A stretch of DNA of 64,000 bases from Caenorhabditis elegans. Its lineage: Eukaryota > Nematoda > Chromadorea > Rhabditida > Rhabditidae. The notes under the pieces were generated by a model. It was not told where the DNA came from, ran no database searches, and saw only the letters and a list, made by a program, of their open reading frames with translations. The DNA is taken from the NCBI RefSeq assembly GCF_000002985.6, contig NC_003280.10:4274501-4338500 (forward strand), written 5' to 3'. Shown here in pieces: positions 20,602-32,728 of the stretch (its first letter is position 1; every line of letters starts with the position of its first letter). Made by a program: the position numbers and the translations under genes.

Positions 20602-23600
20602 ATGGTCTATACCCCGAAAAACGTGGTTATCACCGGCGGATGTGGCTTCATCGGTTCGAACTTTGTCAACTACATTCACGATGCTTGGCCGACGTGTAAT
20701 TTTGTGAACATCGACAAGCTCATTCTGAACAGTGACACTCAGAATGTGGCAGAGTCGGTGAGAAATTCCCCACGGTACAAGTTGGTACTCACTGATATCA
20801 AGAATGAGGCGGCGATTCTCAACGTTTTTGAGCAGAATGAGGTATGGATTGGAGAGCTTCTTCTAAATGAGACCTGTGCTCATTTGAAAGAGCACATTTT
20901 GGATAGGTCACTATAAAAAATTTAGCAAGCACTTTGAACTAGAAAAATGTCTCCAGATGTGGATTTTTGCCAGCTTTTGATGATTTTCAGAGTTTAGAGG
21001 TGGACAAACATTCTGAAAGCTTTTTGGAATTTTTAAGAAATTTCCAAAAAGTATTCAGAACGTTTACCTACCTCTAAACAGCCAAAAAATCATCGAAAGC
21101 TGGCAAAAATCCACAGTTGGAGAAATTTTTTTTCTAGTTCAAGGTGCTCCCCAGCTCCTAAATTTTTTGTAGTTACCAATCTAAACGATCCTATTTCATA
21201 TGACACAATGACCATCTTTAAATGCTAAAATTCAGATCGATACCGTAATCCATTTCGCCGCTGACTGTACTTCTACTCGGTGCTACAATGAGACCGCTGA
21301 AGCCGTTCAGAACAATGTTCTATCGTTCATCCAATTCTTGGAAACTGTTAGAACCTACGGAAAGATCAAACGATTCGTTCACATCAGTACAGACGAGGTT
21401 TACGGGGACTCTGATCTCTCGGAGAATGAACAAGGAAAAGTGGAATTCTCTCGACTTGTTCCAGGAAATCCGTATGCTGCCACTAAAATCGCCGGAGAGG
21501 CCTACGTCCGTGCCTACCAAACTCAGTACAACCTTCCAATTGTGACTGCCCGGATGAACAATATCTATGGGCCAAACCAGTGGGATGTCAAGGTGGTTCC
21601 AAGATTTATTGAGATTGCAAAGGTCCGTGGGGAATACACAATTCAAGGAAGCGGCAAGCAACTTCGCTCTTGGCTTTTTGTGGACGATGCTAGTGCAGGA
21701 TTGAAGGCAGTTTGTGAGAAAGGAGAACTCCACGAGATTTACAATTTGGGGACTTATTACGAGAAAAATGTTGCTGATCTAGCGAAAACGATTCAAGAAG
21801 AAGTTGATCTACAACTCGGAAGAGCCCACGAGCCACCAAAATACAAATCGATTCCCGATCGTCCGTACAATGATCTTCGCTATTTGATAAGTATCGAGAA
21901 GGCGAAAAATGATCTCGGCTGGGAGCCAACGACCTCGTTTGATGATGGAATGCGTCACACTGTTGCGTCGGCACTTAAGGAACATAAACATGTGAAGATG
22001 CACGTGGCAATCTATGGAGGAAAGGGATATGTTGGTCAGGAGTTGCAGCACGTGCTCAATGATAGACACATTCCATACGTGTTGGCAACGAAAAAAGTCG
22101 GATTTGATAGTGATGAAGAGGTAGGAGGAGAGGATGGAAAAATGTGGTTTTGCTGAATTGAAAATTTCCGGCAAATCGGCAAAACTGAACATTTCCGGCA
22201 AAACGGCAAATTGTCAAAATTGAAAATTTCCGGCAAATCCGCAATATGCCGAAATTGGAAAACGCCGGCAAAACGCAAAAGCCAAAATTGAAAACTTCCG
22301 GCAAAATGGCAAGTTGCCAAATTTGAAAATTTCCGGCAAGACGGCAATATGCCAAAATTAAAAAATTCCGGCAAAACGGCAAATTGCCAAAATTTAAAAA
22401 ATCCGGCAGAACGGCAAACTTCCGGGAAAACGGCAAATTGCCAAATATGGAAATTTCCGGGAAAACGGCAAATTGCCAAAATTAAAAAATTCCGGCAAAT
22501 CGGCAAAATGGCAAATTAAAAAATTCCGGGAAAACGGCAATTTTTTTTTCGAGCGTTAAACTACCATAAAATGGAAAATATTAAACTTTTCCAGGTTGAA
22601 AGAGAACTTGCCCTTCTTGGAGTGACCCACGTGATCTGCGTGACTGGAAGAACCCATGGGCCCGGCTGCAATACTATTGAATACCTCGAGGGTAGAGCTG
22701 ATAAGGTTTTCATTAACGTCAGGGATAATATGTATAGGTAGGTGGTCGAGAAAACTGATAGTAGGCACCTGTGCCGGTAATGAAAAGTACCGGCAAATCG
22801 GCAAACCGGCAATTTGCTGAGAATGCAAATTCCCGGCAAATCGGCAATTTGCTGGAATCGAAAATTACCGGCAAATTCGCTTTTTTCCAGCGCAACAATT
22901 TTGGCGCACATGTGTCGAAAATTGGGGCTGCACTATACGTACATTGGCACTGGTTACATGTTTGCTTATGATAAGGAACACCCGATTGGAGGCGCTGAGT
23001 TCAAAGAGGAAGGTTTGTGGGAAAAATATAATTTTTATAGTTTTAAAGGAGAATGCCGCAATTGAAAATTTCTGGCAAATCGGCACATTGCCGGAATTGA
23101 AAACTTCTGGCAAACCGTCAATTTGCCGGAATCGAAAATTACCGGCAAATCGGCAAATTGCCGGAATTTAAAATTACCGGCTAATCGGCAAATTGCCGGA
23201 ATCGAAAACTTCTGGCAAATCGTCAAATTGTCGGAGTTAAAACTTCTGGCAAATCGGCAAATTGCCGGAATTGAAAATTTCTGGCAAATCGGTGAATCGA
23301 CAAACCGGCAATTTGCCGGAATCGAAAATTTCTGGCAAATCGTCAAACTGTCGGAATTGAAAATTTCTGGCAAATTGGCATATTGCCGAAAATGTTCGGC
23401 AAATTGTGGTTTTGAACTTTTTTTTTGGAAATTTCAAAATTTCCAGTTCAATCGGCAAAATTGTACGCATACTAGGAATGTTCCTACATCTATTTTGAAA
23501 TTTTTGAAAAAAAAATTCCGGCAAATTGGCAAACCGGAAATTTGCAGAGGATCAAAATTTCCGGCAAATCGGCAAACTGCCGGAATTGAAAATATCTGGC

Positions 23601-24384
23601 AAATCGCCAAACCGGAAATTTGCCGGAAATTTTTCAAATTCCGGCAAATCGGCAATATGCCGGAATCGAAAATTTCCTGCAGATCGGCAAACTGGCAAAT
23701 TGGCAAACCGGCAATTGCCGCCAAACCCCTGATTACGACCAAATTTCTGTCATTCCCAGCAATTTTTGACTCTCCTCCACCAAAAATCTTTGCGGAAAAA
23801 TGTTGCTTTCAGACGAGCCGACATTCTTTGGTTCCGCTTATTCTGTTGTCAAAGGATTCACCGACAGACAAATGAACTATTTCAATCAAAATGTGAGTTG
23901 AAAAAGTGAAAAAGTGTTAGATAAGAATTATTTCATAAATTCTTTTTTTTTTTTGAAGGGCTGGGAAAACCTCAATGTACGAATAACGCTTCCACTCAGT
24001 TTGGACTTGGAACAACCACGAAACTTGTTATCAAAAATCATCAAATACAAGGAATTATTTGATATTCCAGTGTCACTGACCATCCTTCCAGATTGTATGA
24101 ATGCAATGTGCAATTTGATGGAACAACGAAGCGGTGGAACTCTGAACTTGGTCAATCCGGAGCCAATTAGTCTTTACGAAGTTGTGAAGATTTATAAGGA
24201 GATTGTCGACGAGACTGTCAATCCTACATCAATTGGAGTGGAAACTGAACGTGCTCAACATCTTCTGGCAACCAAGGGAAATTGCGCATTGGACACTGAA
24301 AAACTGCAGTCCTTGGCGCCGGTTTTGTCGGCGAAACAAAGTCTTATTAAGCACTTCAGCGAAATGACTAGTGCTGCTAAATAA
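20602..24384 (+). CDS. rml-4: Two-domain dTDP-rhamnose enzyme (RmlB-like dehydratase + RmlD/reductase-like)
   Basis: 631-aa prediction from six in-phase exons: 20602-20841, 21236-22120, 22595-22737, 22891-23012, 23813-23892, 23959-24384. The N-terminal domain (to about residue 340) is an extended SDR of dTDP-glucose 4,6-dehydratase type: Rossmann TGGCGFIGSNF (11-21), catalytic STDEVYGD, active-site YAATK, and RMNNIYGPNQW. The C-terminal domain starts MHVAIYGGKGYVGQEL and resembles the 4-keto-rhamnose epimerase/reductase half of plant RHM and UER1, with GTGYMFAYD and a second YSVVK. The protein would act in the cytosol making dTDP-rhamnose, a sugar of the nematode surface/cuticle (established for C. 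elegans). I recall C01F1.3 as rml-4; the symbol is from memory. Trans-splice acceptor TTCCAG lies 1 base before ATG. The last acceptor (TTTTGAAG) is non-canonical. Introns 2-4 are filled with CGGCAAAT repeats. Confidence 0.88.
22150..22545. repeat. CGGCAAAT minisatellite in intron 2 of the rhamnose gene
   Basis: About 400 bp of degenerate units of the form AAATTTCCGGCAAAACGGCA, filling most of the intron at 22121-22594. The prevailing variant CGGCAAAACGGCAAATTGCC is distinct from the neighbouring introns' variants, suggesting local amplification. Confidence 0.85.
22778..22880. repeat. CGGCAAAT repeats in intron 3 of the rhamnose gene
   Basis: Three or so units of ACCGGCAAATCGGCAAACCG in the 153-bp intron at 22738-22890, reaching to about 15 bases from the splice acceptor. 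Confidence 0.75.
23048..23740. repeat. CGGCAAAT element with internal core in intron 4 of the rhamnose gene
   Basis: Roughly 700 bp of TTCTGGCAAATCGGCAAATT units. A non-tandem core at about 23440-23510 contains TTGTACGCATACTAGGAATG followed by TTCCTACATCTATTTTG, which is shared with the elements near 14.6 and 59.65 kb. The end reads GCCAAACCCCTGATTACG, matching the CCCCTGA terminus seen at 57.49 kb. Confidence 0.82.
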
Positions 24385-25157
24385 TATAATTTATAACAAT
24401 TTTTTTGGAATGTTTTTTTTAAATTTAACTAATGAACGATTTAAAGGTGGAGAAAAATGCTTATTTTAAGCTGAAATATTCAAAATTTGCTAATTTTCGT
24501 TTTTATTTGATTATCATCCTTATATAAATATTTCGGTAATTTTCGAAATTTATTGCGTGTTTTTTCCGTCGATCGAGCAAAATTGAACTTGAATCAGCGA
24601 ATAAACGCGTAAAAACTGCTTAAATATGGATTAAAAAGTGATAATTGAATAAAAATTGAGATTTTAAATAGCTGAAAAAGAATAAAGCCTGAGGCGTCTA
24701 GAGGAAAACACGAGGAAAAAACAAGGAAAAACCGAGCAAAATCGAGATGAAAGGAATCGAAAAAGAAATCGGCGCTAAATTTCAAGAGGAAAACACAAAA
24801 AAAACACAAAAATATTGTTTGTTTTGGACTAACAGGTGCAAATAGAAAAAAAAACGAAGAAAAATAAATAAAACCAAGAAAAAAGTGGTGTAGATTTACG
24901 GCGCGATTGCCTAGAATCCGACACGCTGCGTACTCCGCTCGGAGAAGGTCTCGCAGGGAAGAGACGACGCGGGGGAGATTTACGATATTTTTTTCGATGA
25001 TGTGCGAATTTGTTTTCGTTTGTTTTGACTGTTTCTCTGTGTTTTTTGCAGATATTTTCCATATTTTCGCACAATTTTTAAGTAAAGTTATATTTAAACC
25101 GTCAAATCCATGATTTTCACTCCAAAAATCCTAATAATTTCGTCATTTACAGAGAAA

Positions 25158-26218
25158 ATGCTACGCACAGTGTCGCTGGCATGCTCAACGGCGAATTTGT
25201 GTAAGAACACCAAACCAGTCTGGACGCTGGCATCAGCCGCACGGTTTTCAGACAAAAATAAAGGGTTTGTGCTTTAATCTTTATTTTAATTCGATTCTTA
25301 ATATTTAAAATTTAAAATTTTCAGTGACGACCTGGAGACGGATTTGCAGAAGGATTTGAAGAAGTTGAACGAAATTCTGAAAACTGGAATCACGGAGACC
25401 GAGACGACGAGCAGCCCGAAAGAACCGCCGGTCGACAAGAATTTCATGAATTTCCGAAAACAAGCCGAGCAAGAAGCCTTTCAGCGGAGCAGCATTTTCA
25501 ACTGGAAAACCGTTCTTGGAACATTTGCAGTCGGCGGAACATGCCTTGCCGCTCTATTTTACATCAAGAAAATCCGTCTGGATGAGAGGGAAAAACACCG
25601 AAAACAGACGGCAGGAAAAGCGAGAATCGGTGGAGAATGGGAATTGATGAATACAGACGGGAAAATGGAAGGATCTCAGGAACTACGTGGAAATTGGCTT
25701 CTGATGTACTTTGGATTCACAAATTGCCCGGATATTTGCCCTGATGAGATTGAGAAAATGGTGAAAGTCGTGGAAATTATCGAGGCAAAGAAGGACGCGA
25801 CGCCGATCGTTCCCGTATTCATTTCAGTAGATCCTGAGCGAGATTCTGTTGCTCGAGTGAAAGAATATTGCTCCGAGTTCTCCAACAAGCTACGTGGATT
25901 CACTGGAACCACAGAGCAAGTTAATAAAGTTGCGAAAACGTTCAGAGTATATCATAGCCAGGGACCCAGGACAAATAAGCAAGAAGATGATTATATTGTA
26001 GATCACACGGTTATTATGTACCTAATTGGTGAGATTTTTAGATTTTTAGTATAAAAATTGGATAAAAACTCAAATTATTTAATTTTCCAGACCCCTCTGG
26101 CCAATTCCACGATTATTACGGACAAAATCGAAAAGCTGAGGAGATCGCCAACGTTATTGAAATGAAAGTTCTCAAATACCAAGCCCAGAACCGGAAATCG
26201 TTATTGAATTTGTTCTAG
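25158..26218 (+). CDS. sco-1: SCO1 mitochondrial copper chaperone for cytochrome c oxidase
   Basis: 312-aa prediction from three in-phase exons: 25158-25264, 25325-26028, 26091-26218. The first ~40 residues are basic and serine/alanine-rich, as in a mitochondrial targeting sequence. A single membrane anchor (TVLGTFAVGGTCLAALFYI) is near residues 98-116. The thioredoxin-like SCO domain follows, with the copper ligands CPDIC (C170, C174) and H263 in DYIVDHTVIM. It delivers copper to the CuA site of COX2 at the inner membrane. All metal ligands are present, so it should be functional. ATG lies five bases after a TTTACAG acceptor. It sits between the rhamnose enzyme and RAP74 on the same strand, with gaps of about 770 and 890 bp, too long for a typical tight operon. 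Confidence 0.95.
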
Positions 26219-27108
26219 ATTTTTTTACGTGTATTTTTTTTTGTTTTTTTTTCTGTTTAGGTAGCTATCTTCCATCTTTTTGTTGTAATTTTCAGCTCGG
26301 TTAGATTTTTTTTGTTTATTTAAAGAAAACCATTGCTCAGCTTAATTTTATTGAACTTTTTTTTTTGATTTTCAAGGCGTTCGATTGCTTTAATACCTTT
26401 TACGATTGAATTTCCTCACCATTTTTGCTCCAAAATGCCAGAAAAACCTAATTTCTCGTAGAGATTTTCAAAAATTGCGAAAAAAAAGCTAAAATCTCGA
26501 ATTTTACCAGTTTTTAATCAATTTTCTCTGATATTTTACGGATTTTTTGATACTTTTTTTGCGTTTATGGTTCAAAAAATGGAATAAACGATCAAATTTG
26601 CAATTAATGGAAAAATTGGAATAAAAATCAATTTCTGACCAAATAAATTGAGAAAGTATAAGATTTTAGCTGAAATGAGCTATTTTTCACCGATTTTTGC
26701 AAATATTTAGCTCCTCACTACAAGAAAAACGATAAGATTATGCAATTATAGGATACTCTGTAAAAAAAACCATTCAGACCGTTTTTGGACGAGCAAAATG
26801 AAAAATTCGAAAATTTAGCGGAATTTGGCTTTTCTGAGACAATTTTTTAAAGAAAAATATTTACAAAAGTCTTAAATTCAGGAAATCCACAAAAAAAAGC
26901 ACGAAAAATAATCGCAAATGAAAAAAAATTCAAATAAAAACTTCAAAAACCGTGATTTCTCAATTTTAGCCAAATTCCGAGGGAATTTGTGGTTTTCTTG
27001 AATTTTAGACTTTTTTGAAATTTACCTCGAAAGAATTCAGTTTTTTCAGGATTTTTTCTTATTTTAATGCGTAAAACATCCCATTTTTAACCCAAATTAT
27101 TTCCAGAA
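26219..27108. other. Intergenic spacer, AT-rich
   Basis: 890 bp between sco-1 and the TFIIF alpha gene. T-rich runs directly after the sco-1 stop are probably its 3' UTR, and TTATTTCCAG at 27097-27106 is the likely trans-splice acceptor of the next gene. I see nothing else. Confidence 0.5.
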
Positions 27109-30100
27109 ATGTCTGGCCTGAAACCTGTCAAACCAGAAGGAGTTCAAAGCGAGTTCAGTGTCCGCGTTGCAAAACGAAGCGATGATATCCGTTACTCTGT
27201 AATGATGTTCAACGGAATGGACAAAGTGGACACATCAAAATGGACAATAGACAGTGGTGTTACAATGGAGAGAGAGGATAATCAACGTGTAATTCTATCA
27301 ACACAGACAGTTCAAGAATACGGAGAAGGATCCGAGTATGGAAAAGCTGCGAGGGAAGAAGCTCGCCGAAAGAAATATGGAAGACAATCAAAAAAATATC
27401 GACTTGATAATCAGCCATGGAAGATGGCATTCACTGAGCCAGAAGGACGGCAGAGGCAAATGAGAGGAATTCGAGAAGGTGGTGCAAATGAGCATGCTGA
27501 TTATTGGGTTTTTCTGAAACCAAATCAATCTTCTGAGTTTAAAGCTTATAAAGTCGATGAATGGCATAAATTCCTGCCAGCGATTACTCATAAAACTCTT
27601 GATATTGATCAAGCCGAGGAGCAATTCTCTCAGAGATATAAAGTTATGAATCAATTCGCTTTGAAAGCAGCGATACAGAACCAATTGAGTGCGACGGATG
27701 AATCGGAAATGACAGAGCAGCAGAAACGTCTACTGAAAATTAAGGATGAGGCGAGCTCTGATGATTCGGATGGTGATGATGAGGGAGAGGGTGGTGATGA
27801 TGGAAAAAAGGCGAAGAATAAGAAAAAGAAGAAGAAGAATGCGAAACCGGCGAAAGAGAAGAGGCAGAGGGTTGAGGATAAGGATGATGTTGCTAGTGAG
27901 TAATAGCTCTGGCGGATTTTTTGAAATATCGAAGGAATAATTCGGAAAAATTCCGATTAAAAACATCGATTTTTGTTTGAAATGCCGAAAAATAGGAATT
28001 TTTTCGACCTTTTCAAAGAAAATCGAAAAATTAAACACAAATTGAAAAAAAAATTCGCCATTAATTTTTCCGATACTTCAAAAAAATCGAATTTTTGCTG
28101 TTTTTTTTTTGAAAAAACCGATTTTCCGAAAATTCAACAAAAAAAAAGAAATTTTGAAAAATCTAATTTTTTGTTTGTTTAAAATGTGAAAAATCGAAAA
28201 CTTAACGAAAATTGAAACAAAAATTCGACATTTCGTAAAAAAATGGATTTTTCCATTAATATCGAAAATAAATAAAAAATTTCGGATTTTTTTGTTTGAA
28301 GTATCGGAAAATATGAAAATTTTCTAGTTTTTCAGAAAAAAATCGTTTTTCTATCTTTTTTTTTTGAGGAAAAATCAAAATTTTCACACATTTCCGGCAT
28401 TTTAAACGAAAAAATATAGATTTTTGATTTCAGAAAAATAGAAAATGTTCAAGATTATGGTTTCTCATTTTACAAAAAAAAAAAATTTTAAGAATACGAG
28501 TCATCGGACGGAGAGGACGAGGGCCGCGAGTACGACTACATTTCTGACAGTGGAACTGATTCTGAGTTGGTTTCTTTTTTTGAAAAAATTTTTAATTTTA
28601 TTTTGGAAAAGAAAAAATAACAAATCTTTTAAAAATTCGTTTTTGATTTTCTGAAAAAAATTAAAAAATTTCGAATTTCTCTTTTTAAAAAATTCGTTTT
28701 GCGATTCTTATTCTAAAAAATAAAAAAATCGGGAAAAAATTTATTTTTCGATTTATTATGAAAAAAAATATTTAAACAAAATATAATTGCAAAAATAAAA
28801 ATAAAAAAATTTACTAATTAGTCGGAAAAATTGGGAAAAAATTTAAAATACCGAAAAAAATCAAACATTTTCGATGTTTGATTTTTTTTTTTCTGAAAAA
28901 ATTATAAAATAGAATATTTTCGATTTTCGCTGGGAAAAATTTAAAAAATCGAAGTTTTTCGGTTTTTTTTCTAGAAAATCGATAATAAATTTCCATTTTC
29001 TAATTAAAAATTGTTATTTTCCAATTTTCTTAGTAAAATTGAAAACTAAAAAAAAGTCCGAATTTTCTGAAAAAAAATTTGAAAAATTGAAAATCTTTTC
29101 CATTTTTCGTTTTTCTCTGAAAAAAATGTAATAAATCGAAAAAAAAATTAATTTTTCGATTTTCCCTTCAAAAAAAATTGAAAAATCAATGAATTACCCA
29201 TTTTCAGCCGTGAACAAGTTCCATCAGACGAAAAAATCGAGAAACAACTAGTCGGAGTTGCTGAAGAAGAAGGAGCACGTGAATCTGATAGCAGTGAATC
29301 TGAAGATGATTTAACGAAGAAATTAATGAAACCATATGGTGATAAGAAAAAAGGAAATGATATTGAAGAACGTGATTCATCTGGAACAGATTCTGATGTT
29401 TCCGACACTGAAAAACTCGATTCTGTAGTTTTTATGAAGGCTAACAAGGATGGAGAAGGCGGCTCGGGAGGAACCGGAAAAAAACGTCCACCAACTGAAG
29501 ATTCTGATCTTAAAATGGATAATCTTGGTCCGAGTGATGCGAAAAAAGCGAAACCGGCTGTTAAATTTGAGGAAGGACTCAATGAGGAAACTGTTCGCAG
29601 ATATTTGCGTCGTAAACCGCATACAACGAAGGTGAATTGGAAAATTCGAAAAATAGGAAAAATTTCAGAAAAAAAAATCGATTTTCTCAGGATAAAAAAA
29701 ACAACAAAAAAACGAAAAAAAAAATGTTTAAAAAGTTAACAAAAAAAGGATAATAAACTTTTTATTTATTTTTAAAATTAAAATTATGAAACTTGTGATA
29801 ATTGTAAGAAGGAAATTCAATTTTTGAGAAAATTGCACGAAAACTTTAAAAATATTTAAAATATAGGTATAATTTTTTCGAACGAAAAAAACAGAAAAAT
29901 ATATAAGTTAATGCAGAAAATACCAAGAAAGTTATTTTCCGCGAAAATTTCGATTTTTCGGAGAAAAATTAAAAATTAAAAAAAAATCAATTTTTTGGTT
30001 TATATTGAGAAGAAAACACATGAGAAAAAAATTCAATTTTATGCTAAAAATAAGAAAAACAGCCAAATTGAAATTTTTCGATTTTTCAAAACCTAAAAAT

Positions 30101-30656
30101 CAAAAAACTGGTAACAAAATAGATTTTTTGTTTTCAAAAAATTTAATACTATTTTTTTTTATAATAAATTTAAATCTAATCAATTTAACCTATGAGCATT
30201 TTTAAAAATTTTTAATTAAAAAAAATAGAAAATTTTTAATTTTTCACAAAATTCGGAATAAAAAACTTTAGAAAAATGAATTATGCTAGAAATTGCATCA
30301 TTTGTTCATAAAAAATGTTAAAAATTTGACAAAAAAGCAAGAAAACTCTAATATAAATTTTCAATTAAAAAAAATTATAATTTAAATAAAATTGAAAGCT
30401 GAAAAACCTATTCAAAAATCGCTCCTGTACCAAAAATTTCAGCGAAATCTGAAAAAATCCAAATTTTCTCATAATAAAATTCCATTTTTTGCAGGAACTC
30501 CTCCACAAAATGAACGGAAAATGCGGAAATATGAGCAAATCTGAAATGGTAACCCAACTGGCTTCAATTCTGAAAGCAATCGAACCGAATCAATCTCGAC
30601 AATTGAAGGGAAAGAAGGAAGTACTCTTCTTCTCACTTGTCAACACTATCGCCTAA
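27109..30656 (+). CDS. TFIIF alpha subunit (RAP74/GTF2F1 homologue)
   Basis: 481-aa prediction from four in-phase exons: 27109-27895, 28493-28565, 29208-29631, 30495-30656. The N-terminal part matches the RAP74 dimerisation domain, with FSVRVAKRSDDIRYSVMMFN, the basic KKYGRQSKKYRLDNQPWKM and DYWVFLKPNQSSEFKAYKVD. The middle is a long charged linker: acidic GDDEGEGG, then a lysine-rich run, then Ser/Asp/Glu-rich exons. The C-terminal ~65 residues form the conserved winged-helix that contacts the FCP1 phosphatase and TFIIB (EETVRRYLRRKPHTTK, ending FFSLVNTIA). It acts in the nucleus in RNA polymerase II initiation. ATG is two bases after a TTTCCAG acceptor. Introns 1-3 are long and nearly pure A/T homopolymer mix. 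Confidence 0.93.
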
Positions 30657-30858
30657 TTTTTTAACTATTTTTTCTTCTCTTAAAAATTATACAATCCTTC
30701 GCATTTTTATTTTAAATTCAAATTTTCCCGCCCAAAATTCTGTAAATGAACCAAAAGTTTCGCGATTAAAAAAATTTTATCGAAATATTTAAGTGCAAAA
30801 TATTCTAAAAGCTAGGAATTATAGATTTTTCAAAAAAATTCAAATAATTATGCAAGAA

Positions 30859-32450
30859 TCACTTGATCAAAGCCATCCACTCAGCCCACAGGCCTTCAAC
30901 ATTCTCTCCCTTATTCTGAATTTCAGTCCGAGCATCCTGAACAATCACTTCTCCCTGATCATTTACAATTCTCATGGCTGGAATTGTCTTGACTTCGTAT
31001 TTTTGCATCAGGGACCTGGAAAAAAAATATTATTCAATCGTAGAAAATTGTGATTTTGGGCACATCGAGAAGCCATTTTTGTGGATTTTTGACATTTTCG
31101 AGCATTTCCTAACGATTCTATTTTAAAAAGTACTAAAAAACACTAGAAAATAGACAAAAACTATAAAAAGTGCCATAATATGGGTGAAACCAGCGAAAAT
31201 AGTTGAAAAAGTTTGAATTTCGCGCTTTTTGAGATCGAAGTGCAATTGCGCTCCACTGTATCGGCGGGAGACCGGTGAATTCAAATTTTTTAGTCATATT
31301 TGCGGATTTCCGACTTTTTCTAGCAATTTTATGTCAATTTGAACCCAAAAATGCGAAAGAAGCCAATTTTGACGAAATATATATATTAAAAATTAAAAAT
31401 GCTAGAAAGTATAGAAAAAAAACTATAGAAATTACTTAAAATCAGTGAAATCGGCGAAAATAGTAGAAAACGTTTAAATTTCGCGCCTTTTCAGATCAAA
31501 GTACAATTGCGCTCCACTGTATCGGTGGGAAAATTCAAATTTTTCATCCAGTTTTGTTATATTTTTTAGCGTTTTCAAGGATTTTTACCTCAAAAGTGCA
31601 ATTTCGACATAAAAATCATTAAACCTACTTGAAAATACAACAAAAATGTCGAAAAAATCTTGAAAAAAAGTGAAAACAGCTAAAATAACTGAAAAATTTG
31701 AAATCGAGATTTTCCCGCCACGCTATTGGAGCGCGAATGCACTTTAATTATAATATCAAAATGTCCCATCTCGGGTTGATCTCCGAAAATTGCGGGAATT
31801 TAGACGTAGACTTCTGAACTGGTTTCGCATGGTTAAAAGTAAAAGTGTGCTGACGTCACACTTGAAAAAAGTAGATCAAACCGCACTCAAATGCACTCCA
31901 ATTCCAGATTTAATAAAAAATAATTGGCTCACATAATCTTATCACTTCCAAACGGAATATAAGTCCATTCTCCCTGATGTTCCTTGAAATAAGTGACAAG
32001 ATCCGAAGAATTCCGGTCACGAGAGACAAAGATTATCTCGAATTCTGGATGGGTCTTCTTAATTTCTTCAAAGAATTCCTTGAGTTTTGGGGTAAAAGCA
32101 CGGCATGGTGGGCACCAACTCGCGGAGAAGTATAGTCCGATTATCTGGAAAAAAGTTTCGGTTAAGCTCAGAAATTGCGCGTATAATATGGTGTATTTGG
32201 TCCGCAGATTTTTCTGTGTAAATGGGTCTCATCACGGGGGAACCTTTTTTTTTTAATTTTATTGATTTTTTTTTGTTGTAAAAATACACAAAAATATCTA
32301 GCGAAATCTACCAAAAAACAAAAATGCGCACTGCCGTGTTAAAGTTCGTGCCAGGACCCAAGTACTCACCTTTCCCTTAAGATGCTCCTCAGCTGGAAGC
32401 TCATCGCCCTCGCGGTTCTCCAAAGTGACTCCTTTCAAAAATTGAGGCAT
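30859..32450 (-). CDS. Nucleoredoxin/tryparedoxin-like thioredoxin-fold protein
   Basis: 149-aa prediction from three in-phase exons read right to left: 32370-32450, 31933-32144, 30859-31015. It is a single thioredoxin-fold domain with active site WCPPC at residues 37-41, followed by RAFTPKLKEFFEEI. Later come FEIIFVSRDRN and YEVKTIPAMRIVND, where cis-Pro follows TI; these are hallmarks of the tryparedoxin/nucleoredoxin branch. The length is usual for the single-domain nematode members. No signal peptide is visible, so it is probably cytosolic or nuclear. The ATG follows an acceptor TTTTCCAG by about 21 bases. It converges with the TFIIF alpha gene, with only about 200 bp between stop codons. 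Intron 2 contains a direct duplication and a GTAGATCAAACC repeat. Confidence 0.92.
31215..31530. repeat. Direct duplication in a nucleoredoxin-like intron
   Basis: A block containing AATTTCGCGC and CAATTGCGCTCCACTGTATC occurs at about 31217-31290 and again at 31469-31530. The reverse fragment GCTATTGGAGCGCGAATGCA is near 31723. It is probably part of a larger inverted-repeat element. Confidence 0.6.
31773..31884. repeat. Second copy of the GTAGATCAAACC element
   Basis: Diverged copy of the element at 18008-18150. The loop TTTCGCATGGTTAAAAGT and TGACGTCACA plus the right arm are kept, while the left arm is degraded. Confidence 0.7.
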
Positions 32451-32728
32451 TCTTGAACGAAATTCGAGGCTCTGGAAAAGTATTTTTTCAGTCAGAAAAG
32501 AATCAAAAAGTTGAAATAGGCGATTTTTTAAATAGTAGGCAACACTTTTTCGACAATAGTCATCATTTTTACACAGAGAATGACAATTAGAAACGATTAT
32601 TTTTCGATGACTTGTTACGGGGGGAGGAGGTATAGTCATTATGACACAAAAAAAGTAGTTCAGGAATATTTAAATTTCAAAAAGTTCACCACGAATGCTC
32701 CTTTAAAGGAAGAGTACTGTAGATGGTG

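Noticed and set aside
23123-23875. 250-codon plus-strand frame within the rhamnose gene
   Set aside because: Spans CGGCAAAT repeats of intron 4 and part of an exon in the wrong frame; the true exon at 23813-23892 reads in another frame.
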